The translations under genes and the position numbers were made by a program. From Bordetella holmesii ATCC 51541 (GTDB taxonomy: Bacteria > Pseudomonadota > Gammaproteobacteria > Burkholderiales > Burkholderiaceae_B), in contig CP007494.1 in NCBI GenBank assembly GCA_000612485.1, forward strand, positions 3,534,001 to 3,598,000: 64,000 bases of DNA. Reading direction: 5' to 3'. How positions within the stretch are numbered: the stretch's first letter is position 1; each line of letters begins with the position of its first letter. This document shows positions 18,614 through 28,263 of this stretch, piece after piece. The notes below the pieces were generated by a model. It searched no databases. It worked only from the letters and a program-made list of their open reading frames with translations, and was not told where the DNA came from.

Positions 18614-20055
18614 CTAGATTCGGATGCAGATGTTCTTGACCTGGGTGTATGACAGTAACGCGTCCAGGCCCTTTTCACGCCCGAAGCCGGACTTACGGTA
18701 GCCGCCAAAGGGCAGTTCCACCCCGCCACCGGCGCCATAGCAATTGACGAAGACCTGTCCGGCCTGCACCCGTTGCGCCAGGCGGTGCGTGCGGCTGACA
18801 TCGCGCCCCCAGATGCCTGCGACCAATCCGTACTCCGTGCCATTGGCAATATCGACCGCCTCGTCGATATCATCGAAAGGCAGCAGCGTCAGCACGGGCC
18901 CGAAGATCTCTTCCTGGTGCACCCGCATCTGCGCGTGGGCACCATCGAGCAATGTCGGCATCACGAAGTTGCCGGCGTCGAGGTCGGCGCCGGCAACCGG
19001 CTGCCCGCCCGCAATGACGTCCACCCCCTCCCGACGGCCGATCTCGATGTAGCCCTGCACTTTGCGTTGCTGATCGCGGCTGACCAGCGCCCCGATGTCG
19101 GGGTCGCTTAACCCGGGCCCGACCCGCAGTTGGCCGACCAACGCCGTCAAGCGTTCGCGCAGGGCCGCGTGTGCGCCGCGCTGCACGAGAATGCGCGTGC
19201 CCGCCGAGCACGTCTGACCCGCGTGCGGAAAGGCGGCTTTCAGCAGCAGCGGCGCAGCCATGTCCAGATCGGCATCGTCCAGCACGATATTAGGCGACTT
19301 GCCTCCCAGCTCCAACAGCACGGGCACAATATTCTCGGCGGCTGCCTTCATCACCCCTTTGCCGGTCGCAACCGAACCGGTAAAGACCACCAGCCCGACG
19401 CCAGGATGCGCGGCCAGGGCGGCTCCCGACTCATGGCCCAAGCCGGTCACGACGTTGAGAACACCAGCGGGCAGGCCTGCCTCGTGGCAGATGCGCGTGA
19501 GTTCCAGCACGCTCAGGCAGGCCAGCTCGGCTGGCTTCATCACCACCGTATTGCCGGTCGCCAAGGCCGGCGCCAGGCCGCGCGAGGCGATCTGCAAGGG
19601 ATAGTTCCAGGGCACGATCTGCGCGGTCACCCCCATGGGTTCGCGCACGGTGAAATCAAAATACTCCGCCCCCAAGGGGATCGAGGTTCCGAGCACCTTG
19701 TCTGCCACCCCCGCGTAGTATTCAAAAACCGGGCGGCGGCCACGGCATCGGCCTGTGCCTGTTTGAGCGGCTTACCCGTGTCCTGGCATTCCAAACGGGC
19801 CAGATGGTCCTGCTCCAGAGTGATGCGCCGGGCAATCTCGGCCAATATGCGGGCGCGCTGCACAGGCGGGCACTCCGCCCAACCGCGCAAGGCGCGCCGC
19901 GCGCTCTGCACCGCGGCGTCGACCTCCCCGGCCTGGCCGCGTGCAATCCGAGCGATCGGTTCTCCGGTGGCCGGGTCCAGCACATCGAGCATTTCGCCCG
20001 AACCGGCAGCCCCCCATACGCCGTCGATAAAGCAACCATATTGAGCCAGCGTCAT
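18614..20055 (-). pseudogene. NAD-dependent aldehyde dehydrogenase, frameshifted
   Basis: From ATG 20055 (AAGGAA upstream) the frame encodes QYGCFIDGVW, DPATGEPIARIARGQ and RILAEIARRI, then is lost at a T run (A5 at 19724-19728 on the + strand). The next frame continues EYYAGVADKVLGTSIPLG, VPWNYPLQIA, FTGSVATGKGVM, LELGGKSPNIVL, the catalytic Cys in HAGQTCSAGTRI and EEIFGPVL to 18614. One more T would restore an enzyme of about 480 residues. Family function: oxidation of an aldehyde to an acid. It sits between livF and the alcohol dehydrogenase. Confidence 0.88.
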
Positions 20056-20077
20056 GGCAATTCCTTATTCAATGAAG

Positions 20078-20806
20078 TCAATGGACGGCCTCGGGCGCGA
20101 ACTCGCCGCCCAGATAGGCCTCGCGTATGCGCGGGTCGCGGCGCAAGTCAGCAGCCAGACCCTGCAGCGTCATCGTTCCGCCTTCGAGCACATAGGCCGG
20201 ATCGGCAATAGCCAGCGCCTGATTGGCCATCTGCTCAACCAGCAGTATTGTCATGCCCGCATCGCGCAGGCGTTTGAGGCCTCGAAAAATGTCGGCCGTC
20301 ACCAGGGGTGCCAGCCCCAACGACGGTTCGTCGAGAATCAACAGGCACGGGTTGGACATCAGCGCCCGCGCAATGGCCAGCATCTGCTGCTCGCCACCGC
20401 TGAGCGTGCCTGCCACCTGTTCACGGCGCTCTCTGAGCCGGGGGAACATCTCGAAATAGCCTTCAATCTGCCGGGCCAGGCGGGGCCGGTCGTGACGTAT
20501 CAGATAGCCGCCAAGCAGCAGGTTCTCGTGCACGGTCTGATCCGTAAACACCTGCCGGCCTTCAGGCGCCATGGCCAGTCCGGCCATGACCCGTTCGGGT
20601 GTAGACAGGCCGCACAGATCTCGGCCCTCAAAACGCAACGCGCCCGCCGCCGGCATCAAACCCATGATGCCGCGCAGCAGGCTGCTCTTGCCCGCGCCAT
20701 TGGCGCCTAGCAAAGCCACGATCTCGCCCTGCCCGATATGCATGGATACCCCGCGCAAGGCACGCATGGGCCCATAGGAGATCGCCATATCCTCGATAGC
20801 CAGCAT
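20078..20806 (-). CDS. livF: Branched-chain amino-acid-type ABC transporter ATPase, LivF
   Basis: A 242-residue ATPase with Walker A GANGAGKSS, the signature LSGGEQQMLAIARALM, Walker B LLILDEPSLGLAP and the switch His region. It powers a LivFGHMK-type importer. The ATG at 20806 is chosen because GGGAGG lies 5 bases before it; it overlaps the stop of the LivMG gene (TGATG), indicating translational coupling. The system is probably inactive because the LivH and LivK genes are broken. Confidence 0.9.
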   Translation of the reverse strand: MLAIEDMAISYGPMRALRGVSMHIGQGEIVALLGANGAGKSSLLRGIMGLMPAAGALRFEGRDLCGLSTPERVMAGLAMAPEGRQVFTDQTVHENLLLGGYLIRHDRPRLARQIEGYFEMFPRLRERREQVAGTLSGGEQQMLAIARALMSNPCLLILDEPSLGLAPLVTADIFRGLKRLRDAGMTILLVEQMANQALAIADPAYVLEGGTMTLQGLAADLRRDPRIREAYLGGEFAPEAVH

Positions 20807-22569
20807 CAGTCCTCCCATCCCGTATCGGTGCCCAGATAGGCTTCGATGACGCGCGGATCGTGCTGAATCTGCCGGGGATTACCCTCGGCGATGACGATGC
20901 CGCGATCGAGCACCACGATGTGATCCGAAATATTCATCACCAGACTCATATCATGCTCGACCAAGAGCACCGCCACGCCAAGGGCGCCAATGCGGCGCAC
21001 CAGTTGACCCAGCTCGCGCGTCTCCTGGGGGTTAAGACCGGCGGCGGGCTCATCCAGCAACAACAGCGCGGGACGGCTGGCCAGGGCGCGCGCCAGTTCG
21101 ACTCTGCGCTGCACGCCATAGGGCAGACTGCCGGCCACGGCCTGCGCGTAACCGGACAAGCCCGTAAATGCCAGGACATCCAGTGCTTCCTGCCGTGCCT
21201 GGGCTTCCGAAACGCCCTGCTCCAGACGGGTGTGCGCACCAACGAGCACGTTATCCAGCACGGACAACACGCCAAAAAGACGCAGGTTCTGAAACGTGCG
21301 CGCCACCCCGGCGGCGGCCAGTTTGTGCGCACCCGCATGCGTCATGTCGCGGCCTTGCAGCATCAGCGTGCCTGCGCTCGGCGCGATCACGCCGGTCAGG
21401 ATGTTGATCAAGGTGCTCTTGCCCGCCCCGTTGGGCCCGATCAGCGCATGAATGTGCCTGGGCTGCAAGACCAGATCGATGTTCTGCGCCGTCATCACGC
21501 CGCCAAAGTTCTTGCATATGCCTTTGAGCTGCAACAACGGCACGTCCGCGGCCACATGCCGATGCGGCAACGCTGGCTCGCAGGTCTGCACGCCCGTCGG
21601 TCCGGCCGCTGGTGTGCGCCGTCTGTCGAACAGGCCAACAATGCCCCGCGGCATGAGATACAACGCGAACAAGAGCATCGCACCATAGATGAAATGCTGC
21701 GCAAATGGCCTCTGAGCCAGGAATACCTCAGCCAGCGTCAATACGACGGCGCCGGCCAAAGGGCCATAGATCGTACCGGCGCCACCGAGCAAGACCAGCA
21801 GCAAGATGAACACCGACAGATGAAATGTGATGAAGTCAGAATTGAAGTATTGGTTCTGCTGCGCCACCAACGCCCCGGCCAGACCGCACAAGGCCGCGGC
21901 CACCATGAACGCCAGCGTCTTGTAACGATATACCGCAATACCAGAACAGGCCGCTGCAATCTCATCAAACTGCAAGGACAACAATGCCCGACCGAACCTG
22001 CCTTGCAACACCCGTTTGAGCACAAGGTGAACCAAAAGGCTCAGACCGAGCACCAGCCACACCCACTGCTGCAGGCTAAACGGTGCATCGGCCCAGGCCA
22101 GCGGCGCGATGCCATAAATACCCTGGGCACCACCAAACACATCGGTCCACTCTGTCACGAGTTTTTCAACGACGATGCCAAAGGCCAGGGTCACCAATGC
22201 CAGGCTCGGTCCCTTGACGCGTAGCGATGGCAAGGCAATCAACAACCCCACCAGCGCGGCCGCCAGCGGCGCGGCCAACAGCGCCCAGGCCGGATGCCAA
22301 CCCCAACGCGTGGTAAGCAAAGCCGCGGCGTACGCGCCCGCAGCAAACAAGCCTGCCTGGCCGAGCGACTTCTGCCCGGCATATCCGGCCAGCACATTCA
22401 TGCCTGCGGCGCACAGGTAATAGACGCCACACATGAACAGAATGCGCAGATAGAAATCATTGGTCAGCACCATGGCCAGGACGGCCAGAAGCGCCGTCGT
22501 CGCCACCGCGGCGAAAGGCGGCATGCGCGGGCCGGCTGCGGGCGGCGCCTGAGTTTGTGCGACGCTCAT
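20806..22569 (-). CDS. LivM-LivG fusion (permease plus ATPase)
   Basis: One 587-residue protein joins two subunits. Residues about 1-325 are a LivM-type permease (VYYLCAAGMNVLAGYAGQKSLGQ cut over helices, LPSLRVKGPSLALVTLAFG, LLGGAGTIYGPLAGA). Residues about 345-587 are a LivG ATPase with Walker A GPNGAGKST, RTFQNLRLF, signature LPYGVQRRVELARAL, Walker B LLLLDEPAAGLNP and the LivG-type HDMSLVMNISDHIVVLD. Such fusions are known in betaproteobacteria. The ATG overlaps the LivH stop (ATGA). Intact, although its permease partner LivH is deleted. Confidence 0.9.
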   Translation of the reverse strand: MSVAQTQAPPAAGPRMPPFAAVATTALLAVLAMVLTNDFYLRILFMCGVYYLCAAGMNVLAGYAGQKSLGQAGLFAAGAYAAALLTTRWGWHPAWALLAAPLAAALVGLLIALPSLRVKGPSLALVTLAFGIVVEKLVTEWTDVFGGAQGIYGIAPLAWADAPFSLQQWVWLVLGLSLLVHLVLKRVLQGRFGRALLSLQFDEIAAACSGIAVYRYKTLAFMVAAALCGLAGALVAQQNQYFNSDFITFHLSVFILLLVLLGGAGTIYGPLAGAVVLTLAEVFLAQRPFAQHFIYGAMLLFALYLMPRGIVGLFDRRRTPAAGPTGVQTCEPALPHRHVAADVPLLQLKGICKNFGGVMTAQNIDLVLQPRHIHALIGPNGAGKSTLINILTGVIAPSAGTLMLQGRDMTHAGAHKLAAAGVARTFQNLRLFGVLSVLDNVLVGAHTRLEQGVSEAQARQEALDVLAFTGLSGYAQAVAGSLPYGVQRRVELARALASRPALLLLDEPAAGLNPQETRELGQLVRRIGALGVAVLLVEHDMSLVMNISDHIVVLDRGIVIAEGNPRQIQHDPRVIEAYLGTDTGWED

Positions 22570-22850
22570 ACTTTTTCCACCAGTGTCTTGCCGAACAGGC
22601 CGTTAGGAAAGGCAGCCAGCACCGCAAGCACATAGGCCCACGGCGAGGTGGCCGGATCGATGGCCAGCGCGCTGGCCACCAGGCCGACCGCAGCCAGGCC
22701 CACGAAAGCGCCCACGGACACGAAGTCGCCTTGCGCGAAATTCAATGTGCGCGTGGTCGTGTAGGTCAGGCTGAAACCCAGGGCGATCAATGCGTAGATG
22801 CCGCCCATGGTCAACCCGCCGATCAAGGCCTGAAGTAGGGTCGTCGACAT
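22566..22850 (-). pseudogene. LivH permease with large internal deletion
   Basis: Only 94 residues remain of a permease normally near 290. The N-terminus (LLQALIGGLTMGGIYALIAL, TTRTLNFAQGDFVSVGAFVG) is standard LivH, and the end (FPNGLFGKTLVEKV) is the standard LivH C-terminus. The middle, including the EAA-like transport loop, is gone; the junction lies near AIDPATSPWAYVLAVLAA. The frame is kept, so a short protein can be made, but it cannot form a normal permease. The ATG at 22850 lies 10 bases after the substrate-binding gene. Confidence 0.88.
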
Positions 22851-22860
22851 GCCCGGATCC

Positions 22861-24043
22861 TTACTTCTTGAAGTCGGCGGCGGTCATGGCGTCGAGCACC
22901 GGATCCGCAAAGTCCACGACACTGCCGCCCTGCCAGCGCGACCAATGGTAGTCCTGCGCCTGCAGGCCCTCGTGATTGGTGGCCGTAAAAGGTTTCTGGT
23001 ATTGCTTGACCAGACCATCGACGGGCTGCTGCAGATCCTCCATGGCCGCTCGCACGGCCGCGCCATCCAGGCTCTTGGCCTGCTCGGCCGCCGCCGCCCA
23101 GACCAGCACCGTGTCGTATGCCTGGCTGGCGGCCCAGAACATCGACGGGTTGGCCAACTTCGGACCGATACGCTCGAGCAAGGACTTCGCTGCCGGTGAC
23201 TTGGCCTGGCTGGACGTGGTGAGAAACACCGGCCATTCCATCAATTTATTGCCGGCAACCTGCGGAAAACCGCTGAACGACGCCGCCCAGGTCGTCAGTA
23301 CGCGGGGCATGTAATCGATCTTCTCCATGCTGCGCACCAGATGCCCCAGCGGCGCGGCCTGCGCCCACACCACCAAGGTATCTACGCCGGCGGCTTTGGC
23401 CTTGCCCAACTGCGAGGTCATGTCCGTGTCGCGCGCGTCAAACTTTTCGATCACCACCGGCTTGATGCCGTGCAGTGCCGCGATCTGCTCCATATCCTTC
23501 AGACCCGCTTGCCCGTAGCCCGTAGTCTCGACAAAAAACCCGATTTTTTTTTGCTTGAGGGCTTTTGGCGGCATAGGCGATCAGGGCGGCTGCCTGGTCG
23601 CGGTCCACCATCGAAATGCGGAACAGATAGTTGGGATTGTTGCCCGCCGGCTCGGTGATCGCCGTACTTGAGGCGCTGGAGACCAGGACCGGCATCTTTT
23701 TCTGGTTGGCGATATGCTTCCAGGCCAGGGCATTGCCGGAATTGGTCGGCCCGAAGACGACGGCCACTTTCTCGCGGTCGATCAGATCGGTCATGTTCTG
23801 GATGGACTTGGGCGGCTGGCCCAGATCATCACGCACCAGAAATTCAAGCTTGCGGCCCAATACACCGCCGCGCTTGTTGATGTCCTCGACAGCGGCGGCG
23901 ATCCCCATCACGCCGATCTGGCCTGATTCCGCTGAAGGCGAGCCCGAAATATCGCCGTTATAGGCGATCTTGATGTTCTCGGCGTGGGCGGTGCAGGCCA
24001 CGATGGCGCTTGCCGCCACCAACCAATGCTTGACTGTCTTCAT
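22861..24043 (-). pseudogene. Periplasmic substrate-binding protein (LivK/LivJ type), frameshifted
   Basis: Start ATG 24043 has GGAGGAG close upstream and opens a signal peptide (KHWLVAASAIVACTAHAEN). The mature part reads IKIAYNGDISGSPSAESGQ, GVMGIAAAVEDINKRGGVLG, VVFGPTNSGNALA and MVDRDQAAALIAYAAKSPQA. At a run of nine T on the + strand (23544-23552, A9 in the message) the frame is lost. The next frame continues KIGFFVETTGYGQAGLKDME to 22861. Eight A would be in frame, giving about 393 residues. The A9 run is a candidate for polymerase slippage that could restore some full-length product. Confidence 0.88.
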
Positions 24044-24101
24044 ATGTCTCCTCCGATGGATGGGTAAGCCGTACGTAGCGGCTTGTTGTGGGCAGTGAGT
24101 G

Positions 24102-24443
24102 TCAGCCCGGCGCAGCGCCGGGCAGGTCGATCTCCAGGTCCAGCAGATACCCCGCCAGCGACTTACCGTGCGAATCCAGATTGAGCGAGTCATTCACTCC
24201 TCCGTCCAACACGTCGTCGATGACGAAATTCATGGCCGCCAATTGCGGCAACAGATAGCGGCGGATGGCGCCAGGCCGCCGATGCGCGAATACACGTCTG
24301 ACCGCTTCTTCGGTTACCTGATCCACCAGGCTGTCGTAAAGTGCCGGGTCATAGGCAATGACGCTGATGTTGGAGCGATTGCCTTTGTCGCCCGTACGCC
24401 CATGCGCCACTTCAAAGAGGTGAACGCGCCTGCCGTTCGTCAT
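24102..24443 (-). CDS. AtuA-associated small subunit
   Basis: A 113-residue protein: VHLFEVAHGRTGDKGNRSNIS, RYLLPQLAAMNFVIDDVLDGG and SLNLDSHGKSLAGYLLDLEI. This matches the C-terminal AtuA-like domain that follows DUF1446/AtuA proteins, either fused or as a separate gene. Its ATG overlaps the AtuA stop (ATGA), so the two are coupled and probably form one complex. In the Pseudomonas atu locus the larger protein is needed for acyclic terpene use; the reaction here is unknown. Confidence 0.85.
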   Translation of the reverse strand: MTNGRRVHLFEVAHGRTGDKGNRSNISVIAYDPALYDSLVDQVTEEAVRRVFAHRRPGAIRRYLLPQLAAMNFVIDDVLDGGVNDSLNLDSHGKSLAGYLLDLEIDLPGAAPG

Positions 24444-25777
24444 GCCAGCACCTCGTGGGTTGCGTTGACCAGATTGCGGTCGATATAGGCCGAGCGCGTT
24501 TCCAGGCGCCGGCGCACCGCGCTGCGAACTCCGCCTCCGCCGGCCGGGCAGCAGCAATACAAGGCGTTGACTTCGCGTGCCAGGGTGTCGGCTTCCTCGC
24601 GTGCGGAGTATTTGCCCGCCACGCGCAGGCGTACATCACGCGCGCCGCCATCGGCCAGGACACTCATGAAACGTCCCTCATCATCGGCCAGCAGGCTCTG
24701 CACTCCGATGAGGTCGACCCGCAACTCGCCACCCAGGCGGCGCCGGATGACGTCGGCGGCCAGCCGCGCGCGCGTTTCGGCGCGCGGGCCGCCATAAGAA
24801 ATCTCGGCCTCGCCCAGCCATCCCCCTTCATAGAAAGCGCGGACTTTCAAGGTGTCAGGACGACGATGGCCCCGCACCCCTGCCAGCGCGACACGATCTG
24901 CCCCCAGGTCGGTGAGCGTCGCCACGCTGATATCTGCCGTCACGTCCGGAGTCAGGTAAGCGGCCGGATCGTGCAATTCGTAGAGCAATTGCTCAGTGAC
25001 CGTGCGGCGGTCGACGATTCCGCCCGTATCGTCGGCCTTGCCCACGATGCAGTGCCCGTCGGGCAGGATCTCGGCGACAGGAAAACCCAGATTCCACAAA
25101 TCGGGTACATCCTTGAAACCCGGGTCGGCAAAATAGCCTCCCGTCACCTGCGAGCCGCACTCAAGCAGGTGTCCGGCCATCGTCGCAGGCCCAAGTCGAT
25201 CCCAATCCTGCGGCGACCACCCGTAATGGGCCAGCGCGGGTCCGCAAACCAGCGACGGGTCCGCCACGCGACCCGTCACCACGATATCGGCGCCGTCGAG
25301 CAAGGCCGCCGCGATGGCTTCGGCGCCAAGATACACGTTGGCACTGACCAGGGCTGCCGGGCGGGCCAACCCGGCCTGCGCGATCAGCGTCTGAGCGTCT
25401 GCCCGCGCCAGCAGATCGTCGCCATGCACGATGGCGACTTTGGGCGCGCGCAGGTTCATGGCCTTGGCCAACCGCAGGATGTGTTGCGCCGCCCCCGAGG
25501 GATTGGCCGCGCCGAAGTTACTGACAATGGCGATGCGCTCGGTCAGGCAGAGCTCCAGCACCGGGCGCAGCAAGGGTTCGAGCAACGGCTCATAACCGGC
25601 CTGCGGATTCTCGCGGCGCGCCAGTTGTGCCAACGCCAGGGTCCGTTCGGCCAGGGTTTCCAGAATCAGGACGCGCCGGCCTGGCCGCCGGGCCAAGGTG
25701 CGCACCACGGGCAAGGCCGCGTCCAGGCGGTCCCCCGAAAATCCGGCCCCACAACCAATCCAGAGCGGCGTCACCAT
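24440..25777 (-). CDS. Acyclic terpene utilization AtuA family protein (DUF1446)
   Basis: A 445-residue cytoplasmic protein starting MVTPLWIGCGAGFSGDRLD, with NFGAANPSGAAQHIL, VTGRVADPSLVCGPALAHY, LLECGSQVTGGYFADPGFK and GKADDTGGIVDRRTV, all conserved AtuA blocks. The biochemical role of AtuA is not settled. First gene of a run leading to the importer and dehydrogenases, so a small-molecule catabolic pathway is inferred. Start 25777 is preferred over 25822 because AAAGAGA precedes it. Divergent from a LysR gene. Confidence 0.88.
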   Translation of the reverse strand: MVTPLWIGCGAGFSGDRLDAALPVVRTLARRPGRRVLILETLAERTLALAQLARRENPQAGYEPLLEPLLRPVLELCLTERIAIVSNFGAANPSGAAQHILRLAKAMNLRAPKVAIVHGDDLLARADAQTLIAQAGLARPAALVSANVYLGAEAIAAALLDGADIVVTGRVADPSLVCGPALAHYGWSPQDWDRLGPATMAGHLLECGSQVTGGYFADPGFKDVPDLWNLGFPVAEILPDGHCIVGKADDTGGIVDRRTVTEQLLYELHDPAAYLTPDVTADISVATLTDLGADRVALAGVRGHRRPDTLKVRAFYEGGWLGEAEISYGGPRAETRARLAADVIRRRLGGELRVDLIGVQSLLADDEGRFMSVLADGGARDVRLRVAGKYSAREEADTLAREVNALYCCCPAGGGGVRSAVRRRLETRSAYIDRNLVNATHEVLA

Positions 25778-25876
25778 TGTCTCTTTGCATTGTTGGAATG
25801 GGCGAATTGTGGGCGGCGCCAACTCAGAAGTAAAATCGAAATTTCAAAACAACTAATCCAATATTCAAATCAATAG

Positions 25877-26779
25877 ATGAACGTCTCCACGCGCCAGTTG
25901 CGCGCCTTTGTCAGCGCCGCCGACCAGCAGAACTTCACCCGTGCCGCAACCGAGATCGGGCTGTCGCAGCCGGCTTTCAGCGCCCTGATCAAGTCGCTGG
26001 AGGAAGAACTCGATGCGCAGCTTTTTGTGCGCAATACACGCAATATCGAGCTTTCGCCGTTTGGCAAGCTATTCGAATCCTTTGCCCGCCGCTCGCTCAA
26101 CGAAACCACGACAGCCCTCCAACACCTGCAGGACTATGCCGCTGGCCGCATCGGCTCGGTTCAGGTTGCCGCCCTGCCCTCGGTGGCCGCCAGTTGGCTG
26201 CCGCCGGTATTTCGCCAGTTCCGTACCCAATACCCCGGCGTGACCACAGTGCTGCGCGATGGGATGTCGCAGAATTGTGTGGAGCTTTTGGCCGCCGGGG
26301 ACATCGACTTCGCCATCGCCACGGAAGATCGCCATACCGCCAAGCTCGAACGCCAGTTGCTATGGCAGGACCAGCTCCATCTGGTCTGCCCGCCCGATCA
26401 TCCGCTGGCCCGGCAGCGCAAACGCGTCACGCTGGAGCAGATAGTGCAATATCCCATCGTCAACTTCGTCAGCCACAGCAGCGTGCGCCAGCATGTGGAC
26501 GCCGCGTTCAGCCCCTACCCGCTCAACACCGTGCTGGAGGTCGAGCATCTGGCCACGGCCAGCGCCATGGTCGAAAGCGGCGTCGGCCTGACTATCGTTC
26601 CTTCGCTGACGCTCTATCAATTCCGCCGGCCGTCGCTGGCCATCGTCCCGATTGAAGACAGCAGCTTCAAGCGCGAGGTCTTCATCCTCACTCACAAAAA
26701 CAAACTGCTTGCGCTGCCCGCGCGCGCCATGCGCGATATGGTGATTGCGCATGTGGCGGGTTTGAAACGCGGAAGCTGA
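25877..26779 (+). CDS. LysR-family regulator of the AtuA operon (inferred)
   Basis: A 300-residue regulator. N-terminal HTH: RQLRAFVSAADQQNFTRAA, GLSQPAFSALIKSLEEEL. Effector domain: ALPSVAASWLPPVFRQFR, LLAAGDIDFAIATED and MVESGVGLTIVPSLT, close to CbbR/CysB-like members. It is transcribed away from the AtuA/importer operon across a 99-base AT-rich gap (25778-25876), so it probably controls that operon. The ATG has no clear Shine-Dalgarno. Confidence 0.88.
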   Translation: MNVSTRQLRAFVSAADQQNFTRAATEIGLSQPAFSALIKSLEEELDAQLFVRNTRNIELSPFGKLFESFARRSLNETTTALQHLQDYAAGRIGSVQVAALPSVAASWLPPVFRQFRTQYPGVTTVLRDGMSQNCVELLAAGDIDFAIATEDRHTAKLERQLLWQDQLHLVCPPDHPLARQRKRVTLEQIVQYPIVNFVSHSSVRQHVDAAFSPYPLNTVLEVEHLATASAMVESGVGLTIVPSLTLYQFRRPSLAIVPIEDSSFKREVFILTHKNKLLALPARAMRDMVIAHVAGLKRGS

Positions 26780-27312
26780 CACCCTGGCACGCTATGAGGT
26801 CCGAAAATGGCGAGAAACCTGCGGCGGCAGGGTTTAGAGTGGATGACATGGATACCCAGCCAATGACCGGTGACGCACGCCAAGCGTGCTACAGCGCACT
26901 GAAAGCGAAAGATGCGCGGTTCGATGGACGCTTCTTCGTCGGCGTGTCTTCCACCGGCATTTACTGCCGGCCCGTTTGCCCGGTGCGCGTGCCAAAACTG
27001 GAAAACTGCAGTTTTCACCATACCGCCGCCGCAGCCGAACAAGCCGGCTTTCGCCCCTGCCTGTTGTGCCGCCCGGAACTGGCGCCCGGCCACTCGCCTA
27101 TGGACGCCCGCACATCGCTGGCGCGGCGCGCGGCCAGGTTGATGGACGATCATGGCGGCCGCCACGCCAGCGTACGTGCGTTGGCGCAAGAGCTGGGCTG
27201 CACCGACCGCCATCTGCGCCGGGTCTTTATGGCCGAGTTCGGCGTCAACCCGATCCAATACCTGCAAACTAGCCGCCTGCTGCTGGCCAAGAACCTTCTC
27301 ACCGATACCGAC

Positions 27313-28263
27313 CTAGGTGTGAACTGTCAATAGGTTGTATTCGTCCAGGTTGAGTCTGGAGATGGGTACAGCGCGCCCGATGCCTTGGTGGGGTCGATGC
27401 CAGTTGTAGTGGTGTAGCCAGGATTTCATGGCATCGGCTCGGTGTTGGGAGTTCTGGTAGGTGTGAGCGTAAGCCCACTCACGCAAGGCCGACTGGATGA
27501 AGCGTTCGGCCTTGCCATTGGTCTGTGGGCGGTAAGGTCGGGTAAAGCGGTGCTTGATGCCCAGCTCATGGCACAGCGCGGCGAAGGCGCGGCTGCGAAA
27601 GGCCGAGCCATTGTCGGTGAGCAAGCGCTGGATGGTCACGCCCAGGCGCTGGTAGTAGGCCACTGCGTCCTTGAGGAACTGGACGGCGCTGGGGAAGCGC
27701 TCGTCGGGGTGGATGTCGGTGAAGGCCACGCGGGCGTGGTCATCGATGGCCACGAAGACGAAGTCCCAGCCGGCCCCCTCAACGGTATCGCGTCGGTTGC
27801 CCGTGACCCGGTGGCCAGGGCGCTGGATACGTCCCAGCTTCTTGATGTCGATGTGCAGCAGATCGCCGGGGGCCTGATGCTCGTAGCGCACCACCGGCTC
27901 GGCCGGCTCCAGGTCGGCCAGGTGCGACAGACCGGCGCGGGCCAGGACGCGGCTGACGGTGCTGGCTGACACGCCCAGCGCCTGGGCGATGCGCGCTTGG
28001 GTCAGCCGCTTGCGGCGCAGCTCCACGATAGCCAGCGCCTTGGCCGGCGCAATCGCTCGGGGCGAGACCGTCGGGCGCGAGGACGCATCGGCCAAGCCCG
28101 CCTGGCCCTGAGCCAGGAAGCGGCCCAGCCATTTGCGCACAGTCGGCGCGGTGACCCCATAGGCGCGGGCCGCTTCAGGCACACAAACTTGATGGGCGAT
28201 CAATTGCTGGACCATTTCGAGGCGACGTAGGAAGGTCAATCGGGCATGCTTATGGGTGTTCAT
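27313..28263 (-). CDS. IS481 transposase
   Basis: A 316-residue transposase. It has two N-terminal HTH regions (HQVCVPEAARAYGVTAPTVRKW; IAQALGVSASTVSRVLARAG) and an rve integrase core with the DDE residues in LLHIDIKKLG, LLTDNGSAF and NGKAERFIQ. From ATG 28263 it runs without a break, so this copy looks competent. Its stop codon, TAG, lies at 27313-27315 inside the CTAG target sequence and not in the element itself. Transcribed against the host gene. Confidence 0.95.
   Translation of the reverse strand: MNTHKHARLTFLRRLEMVQQLIAHQVCVPEAARAYGVTAPTVRKWLGRFLAQGQAGLADASSRPTVSPRAIAPAKALAIVELRRKRLTQARIAQALGVSASTVSRVLARAGLSHLADLEPAEPVVRYEHQAPGDLLHIDIKKLGRIQRPGHRVTGNRRDTVEGAGWDFVFVAIDDHARVAFTDIHPDERFPSAVQFLKDAVAYYQRLGVTIQRLLTDNGSAFRSRAFAALCHELGIKHRFTRPYRPQTNGKAERFIQSALREWAYAHTYQNSQHRADAMKSWLHHYNWHRPHQGIGRAVPISRLNLDEYNLLTVHT

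Noticed and set aside
20860..22224. Long + strand open frame opposite the LivM-LivG gene
   Set aside because: Gln/His-rich translation without any domain; it is a mirror frame of a well-supported gene.
24455..25876. 473-codon + strand open frame opposite AtuA
   Set aside because: Low-complexity, Gln/Arg-rich, no ribosome site, and AtuA on the other strand is clear.
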